Positions 8,420 to 17,802 of a stretch of DNA of 64,000 nucleotides are shown piece after piece. Below the pieces are notes generated by a model that was not told where the DNA came from, searched no databases, and worked only from the letters and a program-made list of their open reading frames with translations. Position 1 is the first letter of the stretch. Every line of letters starts with the position of its first letter. The translations under genes were made by a program, and so were the position numbers. Origin of the DNA: Methylobacterium sp. C25. Lineage in GTDB: Bacteria > Pseudomonadota > Alphaproteobacteria > Rhizobiales > Beijerinckiaceae. The stretch lies in the NCBI RefSeq assembly GCF_021352225.1, contig NZ_JAAUVI010000001.1:654191-718190 (forward strand). The letters are read 5' to 3'.

Positions 8420-11400
8420 ATGACCGACCTGCGTCCTGTCGACGGCATCGAGATTGAAAAGGCCCTGCGTGAGCGCGCGGCCGAGAAAATCCTCGTCCTT
8501 GACGGTGCGATGGGCACCGTGATCCAGCGTCTCGGCTACGGCGAGGCGGATTTCCGCGGTGCGCGGTTCATGGACCACGGCCATGACCAAAAGGGCAATA
8601 ACGACCTCCTGATCCTGACCCAGCCCGACGCGATACGACAGATCCACCTCGACTATTTCCTGGCCGGCGCCGACGTCTGCGAGACCAACACCTTCTCCGG
8701 CACCACGATCGCCCAGGCCGATTACGGCATGGAATCGATCATCCACGAACTGAACAAGGAAGGCGCGCGGCTCGCCCGCGAGGCCGCCAAGCTCGCCGAG
8801 GAGCAGGACGGCCGCCGCCGCTTCGTCGCCGGCGCCATCGGCCCGACGAACCGCACGCTGTCGATCTCGCCGGACGTGAACAATCCCGGCTACCGCGCCG
8901 TGACCTTCGACCAGGTGAAGCAGGCCTATGTCGAGCAGGTCCGCGGCCTGATCGAGGGCGGCGCCGAGCTGATCCTGATCGAGACGATCTTCGACACGCT
9001 CAACGCAAAGGCCGCGATCGCCGCCGCCTGGCAGGTCTTCGAGGAGACCGGCGTCAAGCTGCCGATCCAGATCTCTGGCACGATCACCGACCTGTCGGGC
9101 CGCACGCTCTCCGGCCAGACGCCGGAGGCCTTCTGGCACTCGCTGCGCCATTCGAGCCCGCTGACCTTCGGCCTCAACTGCGCCCTCGGCGCCAAGGAGA
9201 TGCGCGGCCACATCGCCGAGCTCTCGCGCATCTGCGACACGCTGGTCTGCGCCTATCCGAACGCCGGCCTGCCGAACGAATTCGGGCTCTACGACGAGAG
9301 CCCGGAAGCGATGGGCAAGCTCGTCGGCGAGTTCGCGGCCTCAGGCCTCGTCAACATGGTCGGCGGCTGCTGCGGCACGACCCCCGACCACATCCGCGCC
9401 ATCGCCCAGGCCGTCGCTGACAAGGCACCGCGAAAAATCCCCGAGCGCGAGCCTCTGATGCGCCTCTCGGGCCTCGAGCCCTTCACGCTCACGAAGGACA
9501 TCCCTTTCGTGAACGTGGGAGAGCGCACGAACGTCACCGGCTCGGCCAAGTTCCGCAAGCTGATCACCAACGGCGACTATGCGGCCGCCCTCGATGTTGC
9601 CCGAGATCAAGTCGCGGCCGGCGCGCAGGTGATCGACGTGAACATGGACGAGGGCCTGCTCGATAGCCAAAAGGCGATGGTCGAGTTCCTCAACCTCGTC
9701 GCCGCCGAGCCTGACATCTCGCGCGTGCCGGTGATGGTCGATTCCTCGAAGTTCGAGGTGATCGAGGCCGGCCTCAAGTGCCTGCAGGGCAAACCGATCG
9801 TGAACTCGATCTCCATGAAGGAGGGCATCGAGAAGTTCATCCACGACGCCAAGGTCTGTCGCTCCTACGGCGCCGCTGTAGTGGTGATGGCCTTCGACGA
9901 GCAGGGCCAGGCCGACTCGTACGAGCGTAAGGTCGAGATCTGTACCAAGGCCTACAAGGTGCTGACCGAACAGGTCGGCTTCCCGCCGGAAGACATCATC
10001 TTCGATCCGAACATCTTCGCGGTCGCCACCGGCATCGAGGAGCACAACCCCTACGGTGTGGCCTTCATCGACGCGACGCGCACTATCCGTGAAACCCTGC
10101 CGCACGCCCACATCTCGGGCGGCGTCTCGAACCTCAGCTTCGCCTTCCGCGGCAACGAGCCGGTGCGCGAGGCGATGCACGCGGTGTTCCTGTACCACGC
10201 CATCAAGGCCGGCATGGACATGGGCATCGTGAATGCCGGCCAGCTCGCCGTCTACGACGAGATCCCGGCCGAGCTACGCGAGCTCTGCGAGGACGTCGTC
10301 CTCAACCGCCGCGACGACTCCACCGAGCGCCTGCTGGAGGCCGCCGAGCGCTTCAAGACCGGCGGCGAGGCCAAGGCCAAGACGGCCGATCTCTCCTGGC
10401 GCGAGGCGCCGGTCGAGAAGCGCATCGAGCACGCGCTGGTCAACGGCATCACCGAGTACATCATCGCCGACACCGAGGAGGCCCGTCAGGGCGTCGCGCG
10501 CCCACTTCACGTCATCGAAGGCCCGCTGATGGCCGGCATGAACGTGGTCGGTGATCTGTTCGGCTCAGGAAAAATGTTTCTGCCGCAGGTGGTGAAGTCT
10601 GCCCGCGTGATGAAGCAGGCCGTGGCCTATCTCGAGCCCTTCATGGAGGAGGAGAAGAAGGCCAATGGTGGCGACGGCAAGCGCAAGGCTGCCGGCAAGG
10701 TGCTGATGGCGACCGTGAAGGGCGACGTCCACGACATCGGCAAGAATATCGTCGGCGTCGTGCTGGCCTGCAACAACTACGAGATCATCGATCTCGGCGT
10801 GATGGTGCCGGCCGCCAAGATCCTCGACGTCGCCAAGAAGGAAGAGGTCGACATCGTCGGCCTGTCCGGCCTGATCACGCCGTCGCTCGACGAGATGGTG
10901 CATGTCGCCGGCGAGATGGAGCGCGAGGGTTTCGACGTACCGCTTCTGATCGGGGGCGCCACCACCAGCCGCGTCCACACCGCGGTGAAGATCCACCCGG
11001 CCTACGAGCGCGGCCAGGCGGTCTACGTCACCGATGCAAGCCGCGCGGTCGGCGTGGTGTCGAGCCTGATCTCCAAGGAGAGCCGCGGCGGCGTCATCGA
11101 GAACCTGCGCGCCGAGTACAAGAAGGTCGCGGATGCGCATGCCCGTTCGGAAGCCGACAAGCAGCGCCTGCCGCTGGCCAAGGCCCGCGCCAACGCCTTC
11201 AAGATCGACTGGTCCGGCTACTCGGTGAAGAAGCCGTCCTTCACCGATGCGCGGGTGTTCGGTTCCTACGAGGTCGCCGATCTCGTCCCCTACATCGACT
11301 GGACGCCGTTCCTGCAGACCTACGAGTTCAAAGGCCGCTATCCGGCGATCCTCGACGATCCGGAGCAGGGCCCGGCCGCGAAGGCCCTGTTCGACGACGC

Positions 11401-12172
11401 CCAGGCGATGCTCAAGCAGATCGTCGAGGAGCGCTGGTTCAACCCGAAGGCGGTGATCGGCTTCTGGCCGGCCAACACAGTCGGTGACGACATCCAGCTC
11501 TACACAGGCGAGAGCCGCGGCGAGGTGCTCGCCACCTTCCATGGCCTGCGCCAGCAGCTCTCGAAACGCGACGGCCGTCCGAACACCTGCCTCTCTGACT
11601 TCGTCGCCCCGAAGGACAGCGGCGTGGCCGACTATGTCGGTGGTTTCGTCGTGACAGCCGGCCTCGAAGAGGTGCGCATCGCCGAAAAATTCGAGCGGGC
11701 GAACGACGACTATCGTTCGATCCTGGTGAAGGCCCTAGCCGATCGCATCGCCGAGGCCTTCGCGGAGCGGATGCACGAGCGCGTGCGCAAGGAGTTCTGG
11801 GGTTACGCCGCCGACGAAGCCGTATCGATTGAGGATCTCGTCCACGAGAAATACGACGGTATTCGCCCGGCGCCCGGCTACCCGGCCCAGCCCGACCACA
11901 CCGAGAAGGTCACGCTGTTCGATCTGCTCAAGGCCGAGCGCCGCATCGGCGTGAAGCTCACCGAGTCCTACGCGATGTGGCCAGGCTCCTCGGTCTCCGG
12001 GCTGTATATCGGCCACCCGCAATCGCACTATTTCGGTGTGGCCAAGGTGGAGCGGGACCAGGTCGAGGACTACGCCCAGCGCAAGGCGATGGACATTCGT
12101 GAGGTCGAGCGCTGGCTTGGGCCGATCCTCAACTACGATCCGGCAAGCTATCTGGCGGCGGCGGCAGAATAG
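8420..12172 (+). CDS. metH: Cobalamin-dependent methionine synthase
   Basis: Full-length MetH of 1250 residues, transferring methyl from 5-methyl-THF through cobalamin to homocysteine. Domains in order: homocysteine-binding barrel (about 10-340; zinc cysteines in GLNCALGA near 253 and GGCCGTTP near 316), pterin-binding barrel (about 355-640; [13 protein letters not shown]), cobalamin cap and Rossmann domains (about 650-890; GDVHDIGKN near 768-776 supplies the lower-ligand His), and the SAM-dependent reactivation domain (about 920-1240; [15 protein letters not shown]). ATG 8420 is preferred to upstream starts because GAAGGAT sits 6-12 bases before it. No cobalamin riboswitch is recognisable between metF and metH. 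Confidence 0.97.
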   Translation: MTDLRPVDGIEIEKALRERAAEKILVLDGAMGTVIQRLGYGEADFRGARFMDHGHDQKGNNDLLILTQPDAIRQIHLDYFLAGADVCETNTFSGTTIAQADYGMESIIHELNKEGARLAREAAKLAEEQDGRRRFVAGAIGPTNRTLSISPDVNNPGYRAVTFDQVKQAYVEQVRGLIEGGAELILIETIFDTLNAKAAIAAAWQVFEETGVKLPIQISGTITDLSGRTLSGQTPEAFWHSLRHSSPLTFGLNCALGAKEMRGHIAELSRICDTLVCAYPNAGLPNEFGLYDESPEAMGKLVGEFAASGLVNMVGGCCGTTPDHIRAIAQAVADKAPRKIPEREPLMRLSGLEPFTLTKDIPFVNVGERTNVTGSAKFRKLITNGDYAAALDVARDQVAAGAQVIDVNMDEGLLDSQKAMVEFLNLVAAEPDISRVPVMVDSSKFEVIEAGLKCLQGKPIVNSISMKEGIEKFIHDAKVCRSYGAAVVVMAFDEQGQADSYERKVEICTKAYKVLTEQVGFPPEDIIFDPNIFAVATGIEEHNPYGVAFIDATRTIRETLPHAHISGGVSNLSFAFRGNEPVREAMHAVFLYHAIKAGMDMGIVNAGQLAVYDEIPAELRELCEDVVLNRRDDSTERLLEAAERFKTGGEAKAKTADLSWREAPVEKRIEHALVNGITEYIIADTEEARQGVARPLHVIEGPLMAGMNVVGDLFGSGKMFLPQVVKSARVMKQAVAYLEPFMEEEKKANGGDGKRKAAGKVLMATVKGDVHDIGKNIVGVVLACNNYEIIDLGVMVPAAKILDVAKKEEVDIVGLSGLITPSLDEMVHVAGEMEREGFDVPLLIGGATTSRVHTAVKIHPAYERGQAVYVTDASRAVGVVSSLISKESRGGVIENLRAEYKKVADAHARSEADKQRLPLAKARANAFKIDWSGYSVKKPSFTDARVFGSYEVADLVPYIDWTPFLQTYEFKGRYPAILDDPEQGPAAKALFDDAQAMLKQIVEERWFNPKAVIGFWPANTVGDDIQLYTGESRGEVLATFHGLRQQLSKRDGRPNTCLSDFVAPKDSGVADYVGGFVVTAGLEEVRIAEKFERANDDYRSILVKALADRIAEAFAERMHERVRKEFWGYAADEAVSIEDLVHEKYDGIRPAPGYPAQPDHTEKVTLFDLLKAERRIGVKLTESYAMWPGSSVSGLYIGHPQSHYFGVAKVERDQVEDYAQRKAMDIREVERWLGPILNYDPASYLAAAAE

Positions 12173-12242
12173 TCTGGCCGCCTGCCGACTATGAGTTCGT
12201 CAGGTTACATCAGCGACTGCTCCCGACGTCTGGGAATGTGCA

Positions 12243-12264
12243 CCGGCTCCGAATTCGGAGCCGG
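12243..12264. terminator. Perfect inverted repeat after metH
   Basis: A 22-bp perfect palindrome (arms CCGGCTCCGAA and TTCGGAGCCGG) lies 70 bases after the metH stop. There is no T-tract. It may end the metH transcript or act as a binding site. The rest of the 262-base gap before the AsmA gene shows nothing recognisable. Confidence 0.4.
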
Positions 12265-12434
12265 CGCTCATCCGCATCGATGATGCTCGGCCACGGCACT
12301 GGCGTGGATCAACTCGAACGACAGATGCGAAACGTCACCCGGCTGCGACCAGGCGGGTAGCGGGGTCTCGACAAAAGCACCGTGCCGATGGGAGACCAGG
12401 GCATGCCCGTGCCTCTGACCTCGGCGAGCATTGC

Positions 12435-14246
12435 ATGAGACTTCGCGGCCTCGCCATTGCCGGACTGGCTCTGATCGTCGTTGCCGTGACGGCAGTGGTG
12501 GTCTGGCCCTCGATCGCCGAGACCGCGCGCCGACGCGTAGCCGACCGGCTGCGCGATGAGACCGGCCAGGATTGGCGCGTCGAAGGCGTCGGCCTGACCT
12601 TCTCACCGATGCCGCAGATCGTCCTTCGCAACCTTGCTTTCGGCGACGATCGCGAGGGGTCCGAAATCGCCGGCGCGCGGATCCTTGAGCTGCGGCTCGG
12701 CAATCCGGTGTCGATGATGCTCGGCTCGGGCAGCAACGGACACGCCGTCGCGCAGGGCGTGAGCATTCGGACGCCCCTCACTGGGAAGTCTGGGACGGCC
12801 GGAACGGCCACATCAACGCCGAGCAATGGCAAGGCGGTGAGCGTCGAGATCACCGCGCGAGGCGCCAATGCTGGCCTAGCGGAATCGGGCCGTGCCGCTT
12901 TTGCCTCCGCCGAGACCATGGAGGTCGACTTCGATCTCGCTTCGGCAAAGGCAACGAGCGAGATCCGCGCGACCCTGGAACTGCCCCGCACGAGCGCCAC
13001 GGCGAGCCTCTCCTGGCCAGTCGCCCGCCAGGACAAAGGCGACTTCACCTTCGCCCTCGACCCGCGCGACGCGAAGGCCGTGCGTGTCGCAGCGAGCGGA
13101 AAGGCAAGCGTGCGACCGACCGGGTTCTCGCTCGACACCCAAGCTGGGACGATCGATGCCGCGCCGTTCAAGGGCAGCGTCTCCATCGATTGGGACCAGG
13201 CCAAGCCTCGGATCAGTCTGGATGCACAACTCGACGCGCTCACACTGATCGACGCGACCAGCGCGACAAAGCTGGAATCTGGGCAGCAGGCCGGGCTCGT
13301 CGTGCCGGTAACCCCGGACACCATCCCGGACGTGCGTTGGTTCTCGGGCATCGATGCGACGGGCAAGGTCAGTATCGCACGCCTCACGCTCGGCCCGACG
13401 CGGTTCGATACGGTCACACTGACGGGCACAGTAAAGAACAACGGGCTCGATGCGGCTTTCACCGCCGCCTCTGGCTACGGTGGCAGCGCGCGGGGCCGCT
13501 ACGTGCTTTCGCCCGAGGCGGAGAGTGTAGGTCGGCACCAATTCGCCGTCTCGCTCAGCAAGATGCAGGTGCTCCCACTCCTGTCCGATGCCTTCGGAGT
13601 GCGCGGCATCGACGGCAGCGGCACCCTGCGCGTCGATCTCCAGGCCACGGGCACGGAAGTCGATGCCGTGCGTCGCTCGCTCAAGGGCTCAGCCAACCTG
13701 TCGGTGACGGATGGCAAGATCGATGGGCTCGACCTCGCCGGGGCGATCGGCTTGCTTCCCTCAAAGAATGGTCGAAACGGCGCGCTGGCCACACGGCTCG
13801 GCCGGCTCGCCGGCAATTTCAGCATCTCCGAGGGACAGGCCATTTCGAACGACCTTGCGGTGAAGACCTCGCTGATCGAGGCGACCGGCATCGGCAGCAT
13901 CGATCTGATCGCCCGCACCCTCGATGTGCGGCTGAAGCCGCAGGTCGTCGCCTCGGGCGCGAGGCAGCAGGGAAACCGCAACCCGCTCGACGTGCCCGTC
14001 CACATCGTCGGCCCCTGGGCCAACCCCGCCGTCTCTGCGGATTTCTCCGGCATCGCCGAAAATCCCGAGGGCGCCATGCAGTCGCTCCAGGATCTCGGCT
14101 CCAGCATCATCGGCGAAAAGGGCACGAAGGATATCGGCGATGCGCTGGGCGGTCTGCTCGACGGTCTCCTCGGAAAATCGGACCGTGGATCGCCCCTGCG
14201 CCCCCGCTCGCGGTCTCTCGACGACGACCCCGACTCCGCACGATGA
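12435..14246 (+). CDS. AsmA family protein
   Basis: Envelope protein of 603 residues with a single N-terminal transmembrane segment (about 5-27, LAIAGLALIVVAVTAVVVWP) and a long beta-rich periplasmic part. AsmA features are the N-terminal RVEGVGLTFSPMPQIVLRNL module and the C-terminal region from about 440 (GTLRVDLQATGTEVDAVRRSLKG, SVTDGKIDGLDLAGAI). AsmA-like proteins are thought to help move lipids between membranes or influence outer-membrane assembly. An efflux adaptor gene starts 33 bases downstream on the same strand and is probably cotranscribed. The exact lipid role in this organism is unknown. Confidence 0.82.
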   Translation: MRLRGLAIAGLALIVVAVTAVVVWPSIAETARRRVADRLRDETGQDWRVEGVGLTFSPMPQIVLRNLAFGDDREGSEIAGARILELRLGNPVSMMLGSGSNGHAVAQGVSIRTPLTGKSGTAGTATSTPSNGKAVSVEITARGANAGLAESGRAAFASAETMEVDFDLASAKATSEIRATLELPRTSATASLSWPVARQDKGDFTFALDPRDAKAVRVAASGKASVRPTGFSLDTQAGTIDAAPFKGSVSIDWDQAKPRISLDAQLDALTLIDATSATKLESGQQAGLVVPVTPDTIPDVRWFSGIDATGKVSIARLTLGPTRFDTVTLTGTVKNNGLDAAFTAASGYGGSARGRYVLSPEAESVGRHQFAVSLSKMQVLPLLSDAFGVRGIDGSGTLRVDLQATGTEVDAVRRSLKGSANLSVTDGKIDGLDLAGAIGLLPSKNGRNGALATRLGRLAGNFSISEGQAISNDLAVKTSLIEATGIGSIDLIARTLDVRLKPQVVASGARQQGNRNPLDVPVHIVGPWANPAVSADFSGIAENPEGAMQSLQDLGSSIIGEKGTKDIGDALGGLLDGLLGKSDRGSPLRPRSRSLDDDPDSAR

Positions 14247-14279
14247 TGCCGGCCCAAGCGCGGCCATGAGGGCGGCCCG

Positions 14280-15200
14280 ATGATCCCACGACGCGAGATG
14301 GTCTGGCCGAGCGCCCGCCTCTGGAGCGCGCTGGTGCTCGCGGCTGTATTGCCTTGCAGCCCGGGTCTCGCGGCGGACGAGCCCTCGGCCCGGCCGGTGG
14401 AGATGTCGGTCAGCGTGCGGCCGGTGCAGAAGCGCTGCTTTCGAGACCGGATCGAGGTCACCGGCACCCTCGTCGCCCGCGAGATCGTCGATATCGGCGC
14501 GGAGCAGGAGGGGACGCGTGTCACCCAAGTCCTGGCCCAGCCCCTCGACGAGGTAGCCTTGGGCCAGGTGCTTGCGCGGGTCGCGCAGCCGAGCGACGCG
14601 GCCAACGCACCCGGTCTGGCGGTGCGGGCGCCTATCGCAGGCTTCATCGTGCGAAGCATCGCGACGGCGGGGGGCCCGGTCTCGTTGAGACTCGGTCCGC
14701 TCTTCCGCATCGCGGCCAATGGCGAAATCGACCTCGATGCCAATGTCGCTATCGACGATCTCGCCAGGCTCAAGGTTGGGCAGGCCGCAACGGTGACGCC
14801 GCTCGGCCTCGCGCCGATCACCGGAAAGACGCGCCGGGTTGATCAGGCGACCGATCCCGCCACGCAGCTCGGCACGGTGCGGATCGGTCTCGGCTCGGGC
14901 CAGGATCTGCGCATCGGAACCTTCGCGCGCGGCATCGTCGACGTCGGCGAGAGCTGCGGGCTCTCGGTGCCATTCTCGGCGGTGACCTTTGAGCCGGAAG
15001 GCACCATCGTCCACGTCGTCGCGCGAGATCGCATCGAGGCGCGCCAGGTCGCCATTGGTCTCACCAACGGTGAAGACGCCGAGATTCGCTCCGGGCTCGG
15101 CGAGAACGATCTTGTCCTGACGCGAGCCGGGGCCTTCGTGCGCGAGGGCGACAGGGTCAACCCGGTTGTGCTGGGCGATGAGGTAAGGGCCGAACGCTAG
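14280..15200 (+). CDS. Orphan RND/HlyD-type periplasmic adaptor protein
   Basis: Predicted exported adaptor of 306 residues. An N-terminal signal-like segment (about 14-35) precedes a lipoyl/barrel-sandwich half (VTGTLVAREIVDIGAEQEGTRVTQVLAQ), a second half (VRAPIAGFIVRS), a beta-barrel domain and a membrane-proximal domain. It resembles the adaptor at 20988-21947 in its short length and in sharing the CGLSVP motif before the last domain. The long alpha-hairpin between the lipoyl halves appears very short. No permease or outer-membrane channel gene adjoins it; the upstream partner is an AsmA-like gene. It may serve a distant pump or have another envelope role. Confidence 0.75.
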   Translation: MIPRREMVWPSARLWSALVLAAVLPCSPGLAADEPSARPVEMSVSVRPVQKRCFRDRIEVTGTLVAREIVDIGAEQEGTRVTQVLAQPLDEVALGQVLARVAQPSDAANAPGLAVRAPIAGFIVRSIATAGGPVSLRLGPLFRIAANGEIDLDANVAIDDLARLKVGQAATVTPLGLAPITGKTRRVDQATDPATQLGTVRIGLGSGQDLRIGTFARGIVDVGESCGLSVPFSAVTFEPEGTIVHVVARDRIEARQVAIGLTNGEDAEIRSGLGENDLVLTRAGAFVREGDRVNPVVLGDEVRAER

Positions 15201-15218
15201 TCGCTCGCCTCTTCCAAT

Positions 15219-15245
15219 CCTGGCTGATCGTCTCGACCAGCCAGG
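15219..15245. terminator. Bidirectional hairpin between convergent genes
   Basis: An 8-bp perfect stem (CCTGGCTG with CAGCCAGG, 11-base loop) lies between the adaptor stop and the end of the convergent copper-protein gene. Its position suits termination from both sides, although no long T-tract follows. Confidence 0.5.
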
Positions 15246-15257
15246 ACCGAAGCCAGC

Positions 15258-15629
15258 CTACTCCACCGTCACTTCGCCCTTCATGGCGATGGAATGCGGA
15301 GTGCAGATGTACTTGTAGCTGCCGGGCTCGTTGAATTTCAGGGCGTATGACTCGTCCTTGTTCAGCATCGGGCCCTGAGCCTTGTCCCAGCCCTTGGCCG
15401 GCCCGCCGCGAAGCTGAACGTTGTGAGCGACTTCGTCTTCGTTCTTCCAGCGGACGATGCTGCCGGCCTTCACCTTTATGGTCGCGGGACCATAAGCCAT
15501 GTCCTTGATGCTGATATTCGTGACCTCACCGCTGGCAGCGCTGGGATTTTCGACAATTTCGACTGGCGCAGCCTGTGCAACTGCAGATGAAAACACAGTC
15601 AGACACGCAACCAAAACAATTGAACGCAT
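15258..15629 (-). CDS. Blue copper protein (amicyanin/pseudoazurin-like cupredoxin)
   Basis: Periplasmic type-1 copper protein of 123 residues. The signal peptide ends near residue 20 (AQA). The mature part carries the cupredoxin ligands: His in EDEVAHNV, then Cys, His and Met in YICTPHSIAM near the C terminus. The ending YKYICTPHSIAMKGEVTVE is close in layout to amicyanin, the electron acceptor of methylamine dehydrogenase, and to pseudoazurins. No mau or nitrite-reductase genes are visible here, so its redox partner is unknown. It lies 20 bases downstream of a small membrane-protein gene on the same strand, and both are probably transcribed from the AT-rich promoter near 15950. Confidence 0.85.
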   Translation of the reverse strand: MRSIVLVACLTVFSSAVAQAAPVEIVENPSAASGEVTNISIKDMAYGPATIKVKAGSIVRWKNEDEVAHNVQLRGGPAKGWDKAQGPMLNKDESYALKFNEPGSYKYICTPHSIAMKGEVTVE

Positions 15630-15649
15630 TTTTCTTCACCATCCACGAT

Positions 15650-15850
15650 TTATTTGTAGTGACGAGACGCCGGTGCTTCGATCTCCCCGAGCGCAATCCG
15701 GCTCACGGAGCCGAGGCTCTTCTTGAGCCAGCCGGGGCGAAGGGCACTTTCGGCGGAGGTCGCAGCGTTCCAGGCCAAGACGATGCCGGCTGCCAGAATG
15801 GGCAGCATCAGGAGCGCATCGAGCGCAAAGAAGATGTCATTCCAAGACAT
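15650..15850 (-). CDS. Small single-pass membrane protein upstream of the cupredoxin gene
   Basis: I do not recognise this 66-residue protein. Residues about 5-28 (DIFFALDALLMLPILAAGIVLAW) form one hydrophobic helix; the remainder is soluble and basic-to-neutral. It begins with ATG 15850 and ends 20 bases before the copper-protein gene, which suggests an operon. It could anchor or assist the redox protein, but nothing in the sequence proves this. Confidence 0.6.
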   Translation of the reverse strand: MSWNDIFFALDALLMLPILAAGIVLAWNAATSAESALRPGWLKKSLGSVSRIALGEIEAPASRHYK

Positions 15851-16221
15851 ATTTGACCACGAGACAAATCCCGGCTGGAAGTGCGCGCTCGTGAGTGATC
15901 GATAATAAGCAAGAAAGCAAATCTTTTATTTGGTATTTATATCTATTACAATGAGCCTCACTCAAAAACTCTTTGCGCCCGGGATTAATCTGATCTTGAG
16001 AACGTAACTATTGAGCGACCCGACGTGGATAGCCTCCGCTCCCGAAGTCTGCCTGCCTTGGGCTTGCCCCTAGCATACGGCGCTCGTACTCTGGCCACGG
16101 CGCTCCGAGGCGCCGCCGGACCCGCGGAAAAGGTTCAACCTGCTCGGACGATCGATGCGTCGACGCTCTGCCCCTGTGCAGCCGGATTGCGGGTCTTCGG
16201 CCCTCTGCACATGGAGGCACC
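15851..16221. other. Divergent intergenic region with an AT-rich core
   Basis: This 371-base gap separates the cupredoxin operon from the ankyrin gene. About 15900-15990 is markedly AT-rich and holds a good minus-strand promoter candidate. The sequence from 16020 to 16221 is GC-rich and shows no convincing gene. Confidence 0.5.
15936..15965 (-). promoter_or_regulatory. Candidate sigma70-type promoter for the cupredoxin operon
   Basis: Read on the minus strand, TTGAGT (15960-15965) and TATAAA (15936-15941) are separated by 18 bases. They lie in the most AT-rich part of the gap, about 90 bases before the small membrane-protein start. A short dyad, TGAGTGAGGCTCA, overlaps the -35 region and could be an operator. 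Confidence 0.5.
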
Positions 16222-17802
16222 GTGAAGACCCTTCCTGCATCACCCGATCTCGCGCACCTGAAGAAGCAGGCGAAAGTGCTTCTGCGCGATGCCCTGGCCG
16301 GCGATCCATTGGCGCTGCGGCGCTTCGTCGAGACGCTACCGGCGGCCCGTGGCCTGGCCGCCGCCGCCCTCGCCGATTACGCGCTCAAGCTCCACGATGC
16401 GCAATCCGTCGTGGCGCGCGAGTTTGGCTTCGCTTCCTGGAGCGAGTTGAAGCGGCTCGTCGAGTGGAAGCGCAGCGAGGCGGCCAAGCGCATCGAAACC
16501 TGGCTGAGCTGGGTATTGGACGGCAATGCCGGCATCCGAGGATTGGCGATCCGGATGCTGCGCGAGGAGCCTGGGCTGCTCGCTGGCGACCCTTGGCTCG
16601 CCTGCGCGATCGGCGACGCGCCTCGCATCCGGAGTGCCCTCGCCGCAGACCCGGATTGGGTGCACCGCCCCGGCGGCCCTTCGGGCATGACGCCGCTCAT
16701 CGCCGTCACCCATTCTCGGCTGATCCTCGAAGACGCCTTTACGGGCGGCCTCCTCGCGAGCGCCGAATTGCTGCTGCGCGCCGGCGCAGATCCCAACGCA
16801 ACATGGATCGACCCACGCTCTCCCGACTCGCCGCTCTCCGCGCTCTACGGTGCGGCCGGCCGGACGCATCATCCAAGCATGATGCAGTTGCTGCTCGATG
16901 CGGGAGCGAAGACGGATGACGGCGAGTCGCTCTACCATTCGGTGGAGAGCCGCGATCTCGCCTGCACCCGGCTCCTTCTCGAAGCCGGCGCACGCGTGAC
17001 CCGCACCAACGCGATCGGTCGTGTGCTCGATTTCGACCGGCTCGATGGACTGCTGCTTCTCCTTTCGCATGGCGGCGACGCGAGCGAGCGACCCTGGATT
17101 CATCACGCCATCCTGCGCGGTCGCTCGCTGGCGCATATCCGCGCCCTGCTCGACCACGGGGCCGATCCGCACGCCGTAGACGCGCAGGGCGTCAGCCTGT
17201 TTCGCTGGGCGCTCATTCATGGCCGCGAGGATGTCGTCAGGCTGCTGCGCGAGAAAGGTGTCGACGAGCCTCTGAGCGAGGAGGACGCGTTCGTCGCTGC
17301 CTGCACCCAGGGCGACGAGACTTCGGCGCGCCGGCTTCTGGATCGCGTGCCGGATATTCTTGCCCGGCTCAGTCCGGTTCAGCTCGAAGTGATGCCGCAA
17401 CTGGCCGATACCGGCGAGCTGGATGCTGTACGCACCATGCTCACCCTCGGCTGGCCGCGCGAGGTCAAGACGGCCTGGGACACGACGGCCCTGAACCTCG
17501 CGATCTTCCGCGGCGATGCGGCGATGACGCGGCTGCTTCTGGATCATGGTGCCGATTGGCGCACGCGGCATGGCTTCGGCGACATCTCGCTCGGGACGCT
17601 GTCCTTCGCCTCGCGCTTCGGCGAGACCGACGATGCGGCGCCGCGCGATTATGTCGGCTGCGCCGAGGCGCTGGTCGCGGCTGGCGTACCGCTCACCGAG
17701 TTCGAGCGCTACGGCCTCCCGGAGGACGTTACCGCCTTCCTAGAGGAATGCCGATCGGCAACCGGCGGTCAGCGCGCCGGTCCGGAGGAGCCGACGGCCT
17801 GA
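16222..17802 (+). CDS. Ankyrin-repeat protein
   Basis: Cytoplasmic protein of 526 residues with no signal peptide. It opens with DLAHLKKQAKVLLRDALAG and, near residue 70, VVAREFGFASWSELK, a pairing common at the N terminus of bacterial ankyrin proteins. Ankyrin-type repeats follow: LLLRAGADPNA near 188, LLLDAGAKTDD near 228, LLLEAGARVTR near 255, LLDHGADPHAVD near 312, and LLLDHGADWRTRHG near 440. GTG 16222 is preferred because GGAGGCACC immediately precedes it. The last 34 bases overlap the 3' end of the convergent RND pump gene. The partner protein is unknown. Confidence 0.85.
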   Translation: MKTLPASPDLAHLKKQAKVLLRDALAGDPLALRRFVETLPAARGLAAAALADYALKLHDAQSVVAREFGFASWSELKRLVEWKRSEAAKRIETWLSWVLDGNAGIRGLAIRMLREEPGLLAGDPWLACAIGDAPRIRSALAADPDWVHRPGGPSGMTPLIAVTHSRLILEDAFTGGLLASAELLLRAGADPNATWIDPRSPDSPLSALYGAAGRTHHPSMMQLLLDAGAKTDDGESLYHSVESRDLACTRLLLEAGARVTRTNAIGRVLDFDRLDGLLLLLSHGGDASERPWIHHAILRGRSLAHIRALLDHGADPHAVDAQGVSLFRWALIHGREDVVRLLREKGVDEPLSEEDAFVAACTQGDETSARRLLDRVPDILARLSPVQLEVMPQLADTGELDAVRTMLTLGWPREVKTAWDTTALNLAIFRGDAAMTRLLLDHGADWRTRHGFGDISLGTLSFASRFGETDDAAPRDYVGCAEALVAAGVPLTEFERYGLPEDVTAFLEECRSATGGQRAGPEEPTA

